Origin: Oscillospiraceae bacterium
Lineage (GTDB): Bacteria > Bacillota > Clostridia > Oscillospirales > Oscillospiraceae
Reading direction: 5' to 3'
Length of the DNA: 64,000 nucleotides
Assembly: GCA_022846095.1 (NCBI GenBank)
Contig: AP025583.1
Coordinates: forward strand, 372,001-436,000
Positions 58,445-64,000 of the stretch are shown here, one piece after another (the first letter of the stretch is position 1; each line of letters opens with the position of its first letter). Made by a program: the position numbers and the translations under genes. The notes beneath the pieces were generated by a model, which saw nothing but the letters and a program-made list of their open reading frames with translations, made no database searches and had not been told where the DNA came from.

Positions 58445-60191
58445 TGTTTTTCTCCTCCTTTTTCTCATAGCGGGCCTGGGTCTGGTGGTAGTAGCCCAAC
58501 TGGAAGGCCCCCTGCTGGGGCAGGTTCAGCCGGGCGGGGAAGTCCGCGCTCAGCTTGGAGAGCAGCTCGGTCAGCTGTTTTTCGTAAAAGACGCACAGCC
58601 CCATGTTGGAGCCCTTCAGCTTTTTCAGGTGCTTCTGGGACAGGTTGAGCAGGATGGGGAAGATGGTGGCGGGCGTGGCGGACGCGGCGTTGAAATACTT
58701 GTCCTTGATGGTGGCGTTGATGCCGGGGTTCGCCGCCTGCTGAACGGCCTCCAGGACGGAGAACACCCGCCCCAGGACGTAGGGGGCGCAGGAGCTCGCT
58801 TCGTTGAGTGGCACGATTAATACCTCCTCTGGTACGTCTTGATTTGGGTTTTTTAAATAGTAGGCCTTCAGGATCGCCGCCCTTGGCCAGGTGATCTTCT
58901 GTTCCGCCCTGATGCGCAGGGTCACGCCGTTCAGCAGGGTGGCGGGGTACGGGGCGCCGGTCAGCACGGCCCGGAGCATCCCGCCCGCCAGCTCGGGGGA
59001 CGCCTGCTTGTCCCTGGTGTTCTGGTTTACCGTGGCGTCCAGGAGCATTTTCAGCGAGGGGACCTCGAATTTCTCATAGGCCGGACGGGCGATCCTCAGC
59101 CGCTGCCGGTGATCCTCAATGTTTTGCAGAAAGCCCTGGAAGGTGTTGCGCAGAAAGAAGCGCACGGACAGCCGGGCGGCGTTGGGGGACAGGCCCAGGA
59201 CATAGAAGTCCATCTTGGGGTCCAGCCGGGTCTCGTCAAACAGCACCTCGTGGCCCTTGCACAGCTCACCCGTCATGCGCCGCAGGTCGGCTTCGCTGTA
59301 GGTGGCCTGTCCGCCCAGCATCGCGCTGAAAAAGCTCTGATAGGCGTCCTCGCCGCCCCTGGCCCAGCAGACCACGCTGGCGTCGCCCATACGGAAGACG
59401 TGCGCCCGGTCAGAGATCAGGTAATTCAAGGCGGTGGTGTAGGCGAACGCGGCGGCCCTGCTGGTGGGGGCGTTGAAGTTTTGCTCCTTTCCGTAGGAGC
59501 AGAAGGCCGGGGCGTTGAAGGACACCAGGGCCGCGCCGCTGGACTGGGCGCCCTGCACCCCCTTGATGGCGGGGTGGATATTTTCCACCGGCCCCTTGTC
59601 GCCGGTCACCAGGCAGACCATCTCCGGCCCGCCGCCGTCCCCGGCGCCGTTGTAATGCCGCTCCCAGGCCCGGCGGACGGCCGGGTCGTCGTGGACGAAG
59701 CCGCCGTCATAACGGAAAACCAGGTTGGCGCCGGAGAGGATCTCCTCCCAGTGCTCCGCCAGGGCGGGGTGTGATTGGGCGGTCTCCGGGGCCCAGCTCT
59801 GAAAGAAGGCCAGCACCGCCCGGGCGGCGGGAGTGTCCACACCGGCCAGAACCTCCTCGTGGAGGGCCTTGCAGGCCAGAAAGCACTTTGCGGTCCGCTG
59901 GGGCTTGCCGCTGTCGTCCGCCCCCAGTATGTAACCAGAGTTGTCGCAGAGGAAATTGGCCGCCACGCCCACGGTGCGCTTCACCGGGGCGGGCAGGAGC
60001 ATGACCTGGGGGGCAAGCACGGTTTTATTCCCCCGCTGCTGCTGCGTCTGAACGGACACCGCCTGCTCCAGCGCGCCGTCCCCGCTGAGATACAGGGCGA
60101 AGGACACCTTCACCGGCCCCCAGCCGGGGGCGGCCGCCTTACCCTGCCTTTGCAGGGCCTCGTAATACTCCGCCAGCGCCTGTAGGATCAT
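58437..60191 (-). CDS. cas8c: Type I-C large subunit Cas8c (Csd1)
   Basis: This 584-residue large subunit recognises the PAM and recruits Cas3; in I-C systems an internal start also yields the small subunit. It begins MILQALAEYYEALQR, has SFNAPAFCSYGKEQNFNAP and FFLRNTFQGFLQNIEDH, both typical of Csd1. The ATG overlaps the cas5 stop by 4 bases. The family identity is firm; I did not locate the internal start for the small subunit. Confidence 0.97.
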   Translation of the reverse strand: MILQALAEYYEALQRQGKAAAPGWGPVKVSFALYLSGDGALEQAVSVQTQQQRGNKTVLAPQVMLLPAPVKRTVGVAANFLCDNSGYILGADDSGKPQRTAKCFLACKALHEEVLAGVDTPAARAVLAFFQSWAPETAQSHPALAEHWEEILSGANLVFRYDGGFVHDDPAVRRAWERHYNGAGDGGGPEMVCLVTGDKGPVENIHPAIKGVQGAQSSGAALVSFNAPAFCSYGKEQNFNAPTSRAAAFAYTTALNYLISDRAHVFRMGDASVVCWARGGEDAYQSFFSAMLGGQATYSEADLRRMTGELCKGHEVLFDETRLDPKMDFYVLGLSPNAARLSVRFFLRNTFQGFLQNIEDHRQRLRIARPAYEKFEVPSLKMLLDATVNQNTRDKQASPELAGGMLRAVLTGAPYPATLLNGVTLRIRAEQKITWPRAAILKAYYLKNPNQDVPEEVLIVPLNEASSCAPYVLGRVFSVLEAVQQAANPGINATIKDKYFNAASATPATIFPILLNLSQKHLKKLKGSNMGLCVFYEKQLTELLSKLSADFPARLNLPQQGAFQLGYYHQTQARYEKKEEKNNA

Positions 60192-60853
60192 CCCCGCACC
60201 TCCCCGCTGTCCCGGGCGGGCACGTCCAGCACCCCGTCCCGGAGCGCCGCCCGAAAAAAGAGGGGCCTGATGTGCTCGGGGTCGGAATAGTCCATGTCCC
60301 ACAGCATCCAGCCCAAATCCCGCTCCCCCTCCAATTCCTCGGGGCAGGGGGGGACGGCCTCGCAGGGCTTGAACTGGGCGGGGAACTCGCGGCAGCCGAA
60401 GCAGGGCTGGTGGTAGAACTGCCCCCTCTGGATGCGGCGCTTGACGATGTCCTGGAATTTTCCGTGGTTGTCCCCGGGGGCCATTTTTTCCGGAATGAGG
60501 TCGAAATGGGCCTCGATGACGTAGCACACGTCCCGCAGCAGCAGGGCGGCGCGCTGCTGGATTTCGTCGGCGGTGCACAGGTACAGCGCGCCCTTTCCCC
60601 GCTCCATGACCGTGCGGGCCGTGCGGGCGGAGATGGTGGACTTCACCTCGTTGCGCCGCAGGTTGGAAAAGCGGATGGGTTTTCGGACATAGATGCGGTC
60701 GATAACCCATCTCAGACCGGGGTGCCAGTAGATCGCTTCGACCAGTCCCCGGGCCGCCGAGGGGGTCATGACGTCGTAGCTGACCCGCTCCACCTTCATC
60801 TCCGGCCGCGTGAACAGGGCGTAGTCCCCCCAGACCTCCACACGAATGGACAT
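60188..60853 (-). CDS. cas5c: Type I-C Cas5c crRNA-processing endonuclease
   Basis: In type I-C, which lacks Cas6, this 221-residue Cas5 cuts pre-crRNA in the repeat and stays on the 5' handle. RVEVWGDYALFTRPEMKVER and SYDVMTPSAARGLVEAIYW form the N-terminal fold; DNHGKFQDIVKRRIQRGQ and FGCREFPAQF are characteristic of Cas5c. GGAAGGAG precedes the ATG. It is separated from cas3 by 89 bp. Confidence 0.97.
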   Translation of the reverse strand: MSIRVEVWGDYALFTRPEMKVERVSYDVMTPSAARGLVEAIYWHPGLRWVIDRIYVRKPIRFSNLRRNEVKSTISARTARTVMERGKGALYLCTADEIQQRAALLLRDVCYVIEAHFDLIPEKMAPGDNHGKFQDIVKRRIQRGQFYHQPCFGCREFPAQFKPCEAVPPCPEELEGERDLGWMLWDMDYSDPEHIRPLFFRAALRDGVLDVPARDSGEVRG

Positions 60854-60942
60854 AGGCGTTCAACTCCTTCCTGATGGTCAAATTTGCCATCGGACTTATG
60901 GCTATTGTATCAAAAATTGGCGAATCCGCAAAGTGTTCTTTA

Positions 60943-63087
60943 TTATAAAAGGTATGCCTTTCCCGCCTCCGCCTCCAGCGACAGCCCGGTAAACGTCCCG
61001 TACAGCCTGGGATTTATGAGGATGGCGGAGCCGTCCTCCAGCAGCTCCAGGTCCCCGGCCCGCTCCAGCGCCAGGAAGTGGTCTTCGTAGACGGACACGC
61101 CGAACCGCCCCAACGAGCGGAACAGGGATCGGGTCCGCTCGCCGGAACGCAGGCGCTTTATCAGCTCCCCGCCCTCCCCCTCCGGGATGTAGACGGTGCG
61201 GGTGGGTCTGTCGATAAGACAAAACGCCTCGGCCACCTTGCGGAAGGAAAACGGCTCATCCCGACTGGTGTCCAGGATATTCTTAAAATCCAGGACCCGC
61301 TGTCCCTTCAGCGCCAACAGCTCCTGGAAATAGTCGTGGACGGCCTGGGGGGAAGCGATGTCCGCGTGCCGCGCCATGACCGTTTGCCCAGTATCAATTT
61401 CGGTGGAGAACAGTTTGGGCGGTGGGGCCTCCCCCTGAAACACGGTGACGACGCTGCTCTCGGCGGGGCGCTTGCCCTCCCGGTTGCACCGCCCGGCGGC
61501 CTGGAGCACGCTGTCCAGCCCGGCCTCCTCCCGAAAGACCGCCGGGAAGTCCACGTCCACCCCCGCCTCTATCAGGGAGGTGGACACCACCCGGCAGGGC
61601 AGCCCGTCTTTCAGCCGCCGCCGGATCTCCTCCAGCTGGGCCTGCCGGTGGGCGGGGTACATCAGGGTGGACAGGTGGTAGCACCCCTCGCCCTCCAGCC
61701 TGGAAAAGACCTCTTGGGCGCTTTTCCGGGCGTTGACGATGCACAAAACCTGCCTCCGGCCGTTCAGGCGCTCCGCCAGTTGGTCCCAGGTCAGGCGGCC
61801 CGCCCTCTGAAAGGTCACCCTGCGGAACACCTCCGGCCGGAGGGCGCCGTCAGGACACAGCTCCACCGGCGGGCGGCCGGGCAGGAACTCCTGGAAAATG
61901 GGATTCAGCGCCGGCTGGGTGGCGGTACACAGGACGGCGGAGACACGATAGCGCGCCACCAGCTGGGAGATGGCGTGGACGCAGGGGCGGAGGTAGGGCA
62001 GGGGCAGCATCTGGGCCTCGTCAAACACCACCACGCTGCCCGCGATGCTGTGCAGCTTCCGGCACTGGGAGGAGCGGCAGGCGTACAGGGACTCAAAGAA
62101 CTGCACCGCCGTGGTCACCACCACCGGCATGTCCCAGTTCTCCGTGGCCTGGGCCAAGCGGATTTGCTCCGGCCCGGCCTCACCATCCTCCGCCGTTTCG
62201 TACAGTACGTTGGAGTGGTGCTCCAGCACGGCTTCCTCCCCCAGGAGGTCCCGGAATTTCTTGGCGGTCTGTTCGATGATGGAGGTGTACGGAATCACAT
62301 AGATGACGCGCCGCAGGCCGTGGGCCCTGGCGTGGGCCAGGGCGAATACCAGGGACGCCACCGTCTTGCCGCCCCCGGTGGGCACGGTGAGGGTAAAGAG
62401 CCCTGGATCCCGGCGCTCCCCCTCCGCCATGCAGCGCTCCAGGATGGCGCACCGCTGCCCGTTCAGCTCCCCCGCGGGCGGAAACCAGCTCGAGACGGAC
62501 CGCTGGAGCCGGGCCCACAGCGCGTCCATGGACGCGCCGCTGCTGTCCCGCCGGGGCGCCGCGCCCATAAAGACCTCGGTGTCCAGAAAATCCGCGTCCA
62601 CCAGGCAGGAGTACAGCATCCGGGTGTAGAACATGCTCTCCGCGCCGTCCCCCATCCGGGGAGACGGGAATGTGGGCAGGGCGAGCTCCGACTGCCAGGG
62701 GCCGTACGGCTCCAGATTTCCCTGCGCCGCCCGGTTCATGCGGCCGAAGAGAGAGGGGAGCTCCGGGCTGTCCCCCTTTCCTCCGCCGTCGGGCAGGCCG
62801 CCGTGGTGCCCGGCCACGGCGAAGGCCGCGTAGAGCTGCCCCAGCTTCCAGCACTCATAGGCCCCGGCGGTGGCGTGGTCTACCTTGCGGCCGCCGTGCA
62901 GGCGCCGTTGAAAGGCGGCGGAGTACTTGCCGATGTCGTGGGCCAGCCCGGCCAGCACGGCCTGTTCCTCTGCGCCGAAGGGACGGGCGAAGGCCGCCGC
63001 CAGCGCCGCTGTGCCGGTCAGGTGCTCCAGGACCGTCTGCTCCCGGCCGTCCTGCGCTATGTGGGCTAAAAACACAGGTGTATCCAT
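60943..63087 (-). CDS. cas3: CRISPR nuclease-helicase Cas3 (type I-C)
   Basis: The 714-residue effector degrades target DNA after Cascade binding. The N-terminal HD nuclease carries LEHLTGT (H22), LAHDIGK (H50-D51) and VDHATAG. The superfamily-2 helicase has Walker A PTGGGKTVAS, the DEAQ box in VVFDEAQMLP and motif VI AAGRCNREG. AAGGAGGCG lies before the ATG. It is the first gene of the cas operon; all catalytic motifs are intact, so interference should be functional. Confidence 0.98.
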   Translation of the reverse strand: MDTPVFLAHIAQDGREQTVLEHLTGTAALAAAFARPFGAEEQAVLAGLAHDIGKYSAAFQRRLHGGRKVDHATAGAYECWKLGQLYAAFAVAGHHGGLPDGGGKGDSPELPSLFGRMNRAAQGNLEPYGPWQSELALPTFPSPRMGDGAESMFYTRMLYSCLVDADFLDTEVFMGAAPRRDSSGASMDALWARLQRSVSSWFPPAGELNGQRCAILERCMAEGERRDPGLFTLTVPTGGGKTVASLVFALAHARAHGLRRVIYVIPYTSIIEQTAKKFRDLLGEEAVLEHHSNVLYETAEDGEAGPEQIRLAQATENWDMPVVVTTAVQFFESLYACRSSQCRKLHSIAGSVVVFDEAQMLPLPYLRPCVHAISQLVARYRVSAVLCTATQPALNPIFQEFLPGRPPVELCPDGALRPEVFRRVTFQRAGRLTWDQLAERLNGRRQVLCIVNARKSAQEVFSRLEGEGCYHLSTLMYPAHRQAQLEEIRRRLKDGLPCRVVSTSLIEAGVDVDFPAVFREEAGLDSVLQAAGRCNREGKRPAESSVVTVFQGEAPPPKLFSTEIDTGQTVMARHADIASPQAVHDYFQELLALKGQRVLDFKNILDTSRDEPFSFRKVAEAFCLIDRPTRTVYIPEGEGGELIKRLRSGERTRSLFRSLGRFGVSVYEDHFLALERAGDLELLEDGSAILINPRLYGTFTGLSLEAEAGKAYLL

Positions 63088-63391
63088 CGTGCGCCTCCTT
63101 ATATAAAAATGGAATCGGGTGGTGCCGCCGCGTTACCGCGAATTTTGCCGTGTGTTTATTGTATCCTATTCAGCTGCATATTGCGATCTCATTTGCGGCG
63201 GTTTCCTTTTATAATTTAAGAGGAAGGGGCCATCATAAGTTTATTGTACAAAATGGCCGCGCACGGCGGGCAGACTGCCAGTTTGACTATGAATTGGAAA
63301 TTTCGAATCCGCATATAAAATTGCCCTGGGGCAATGCTATGTTCGGATTCTCAATCCAACAAAACAAAACGATTTAAGGAGATGCACGATT
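63088..63391. other. AT-rich intergenic region between cas3 and the spore-protein gene
   Basis: About 300 bp hold no convincing gene. On the - strand a TACAAT (63158-63163) could be the -10 box for cas3. On the + strand a perfect palindrome ATTGCCC/GGGCAAT (63320-63335) lies inside the likely spore-gene promoter. Confidence 0.5.
63311..63339 (+). promoter_or_regulatory. Possible forespore sigma-F/G promoter
   Basis: GCATATA (63311-63317) and CAATGCTA (63332-63339) resemble the -35 and -10 boxes of forespore promoters at acceptable spacing. Weak on sequence, but expected for a spore-protein gene. Confidence 0.4.
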
Positions 63392-63586
63392 ATGACTAGC
63401 TCTAACAATGCTGTTGTCCCCAGCGCTCGCGAGGCTCTGAACAAGTTCAAGATGGAGGCTGCCCAGGAGGTGGGCGTCAACCTGAAGCAGGGCTACAATG
63501 GCGACCTGACCAGCCGTGAGGCCGGTTCCGTGGGCGGCCAGATGGTCAAGAAGATGATCGAGGCTTACGAGAACGGCATGAAGTAA
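63392..63586 (+). CDS. Alpha/beta-type small acid-soluble spore protein
   Basis: This 64-residue DNA-coating protein of the spore core protects DNA from UV and heat. ALNKFKMEAAQEVGV holds the germination-protease cleavage region, and LTSREAGSVGGQMVKKMIE is the conserved DNA-binding half. AAGGAG precedes the ATG. Codon use is less GC-biased than in the surrounding genes, as is common for highly expressed genes. Its presence shows that the organism belongs to a spore-forming lineage. Confidence 0.96.
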   Translation: MTSSNNAVVPSAREALNKFKMEAAQEVGVNLKQGYNGDLTSREAGSVGGQMVKKMIEAYENGMK

Positions 63587-63605
63587 AAAGCGCCCTGCGC
63601 TTTTT
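63585..63605 (+). terminator. Terminator of the spore-protein gene
   Basis: AAAAAGCGC (63585-63593) pairs with GCGCTTTTT (63597-63605) around a 3-base loop, overlapping the stop codon. Confidence 0.8.
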
Positions 63606-63663
63606 ATAAAACGGGACGACGGCAGCAGCCGGAGGCCCGGAGCCTGATTCTTTAGACGTTCAA

Positions 63664-63701
63664 AAAAGCAGCGTGACGGCGGAAGCCGTCACGCTGCTTT
63701 T
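63664..63701. terminator. Bidirectional terminator
   Basis: A 17-bp perfect stem (63664-63680 with 63685-63701) with a GGAA loop lies just past the end of the malic enzyme gene and can serve both strands. Confidence 0.88.
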
Positions 63702-63708
63702 CCTTTTA

Positions 63709-64000
63709 TCAAATTCCCGCCACGCCGGACTTGCGCGCGGCGTCGGCCACGGCGCAGGCCACCGCCTCCCGCACCTTGGGGTCGAAGGCCGCGGGCATGA
63801 TGTGCTCGGCGTCCAGCTCCCCGTCGGACACCACCCCCGCGATGGCGTAGGCCGCCGCGATCTTCATCGCGTCGTTGATGTCCCTGGCGCGCACGTCCAG
63901 CGCACCCCGGAAGATCCCCGGGAACGCCAGCACGTTGTTGATCTGGTTGGGGAAGTCGCTGCGCCCCGTGGCGATCACCGCCGCGCCCCCCGCCTTTGCC
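63709..64000 (-). CDS. NAD(P)-dependent malic enzyme, C-terminal part
   Basis: The open frame enters from the right edge and encodes the last 96 residues. [20 protein letters not shown] and [11 protein letters not shown] are signature sequences of malic enzymes, which decarboxylate malate to pyruvate; [14 protein letters not shown] follows as expected. Only the C-terminal part of the NAD-binding domain is in the window, so cofactor preference cannot be read. The stop at 63709 is followed by a bidirectional terminator. Confidence 0.95.
   Translation of the reverse strand, partial: AKAGGAAVIATGRSDFPNQINNVLAFPGIFRGALDVRARDINDAMKIAAAYAIAGVVSDGELDAEHIMPAAFDPKVREAVACAVADAARKSGVAGI

Noticed and set aside
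1-64000. tRNA or rRNA genes, insertion sequences, integrases or prophage genes.
   Set aside because: I saw none: no transposase or integrase motifs and no cloverleaf-type sequence with GTTCRANNC. Absence by eye is not proof; tRNAscan-SE would decide for tRNAs.

Overview
The window is about 64 kb of very GC-rich, densely coding DNA from a spore-forming Firmicute. Codon use, ribosome-binding sites, an alpha/beta-type small acid-soluble spore protein, a CIRCE element and a full clostridial lysine-fermentation cluster together suggest a gut Oscillospiraceae lineage of the Flavonifractor / Intestinimonas / Lawsonibacter type. The species assignment is inference; I could not run a database search.

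Layout. 1-7.9 kb holds the tail of an HxlR-like regulator, a PAS/sigma-54 activator, an 8-oxoguanine-type DNA glycosylase, an HD protein with a 2-hydroxyacid dehydrogenase, a secreted 5'-nucleotidase-like phosphatase and miaA. 8-13.4 kb holds two small HD phosphohydrolases, a rubrerythrin, small hypothetical proteins and an MBOAT/SGNH polysaccharide O-acylation pair. 13.5-23.7 kb is the lysine region: a neurotransmitter:sodium symporter (+ strand) faces kce-kdd-kamA-kamD-kamE (- strand). These five genes sit behind a consensus promoter and a lysine riboswitch whose geometry predicts switching ON by lysine. The reactivase genes kamB-kamC have their own consensus promoter further upstream.

23.7-34.2 kb holds a two-component system divergent from a six-gene operon that mixes exporter-like parts (a long coiled-coil adaptor and a MacB-like membrane protein) with a sugar-importer ABC core (MalF/MalG/MsmK types) and a fused solute-binding lipoprotein. 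34.2-41.8 kb holds a P-loop protein, a ymdB - YhaO-like - YhaN-like operon and two tandem paralogous lipoproteins. 41.8-48.8 kb holds htpG under a perfect CIRCE operator, two degenerate HPr-like (Crh-like) proteins, a GH94 disaccharide phosphorylase and a phosphohexomutase; the last two fit together as phosphorolysis to glucose-1-P and conversion to glucose-6-P.

48.9-63.1 kb is a complete type I-C CRISPR-Cas locus: cas3-cas5c-cas8c-cas7-cas4-cas1-cas2 on the - strand, then the leader, then an array of 97 repeats and 96 spacers read towards lower coordinates. The array has a clean internal boundary at about 51.55 kb where the four-base loop of the palindromic repeat is replaced by its exact reverse complement in all younger repeats. 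The window closes with a spore-protein gene and the 3' end of a malic enzyme gene.

The strongest non-routine observations are the lysine ON riboswitch on a catabolic operon, the loop-inverted two-generation CRISPR array, the Crh-like pair with a LacI/CcpA-type palindrome, and the hybrid transporter operon.
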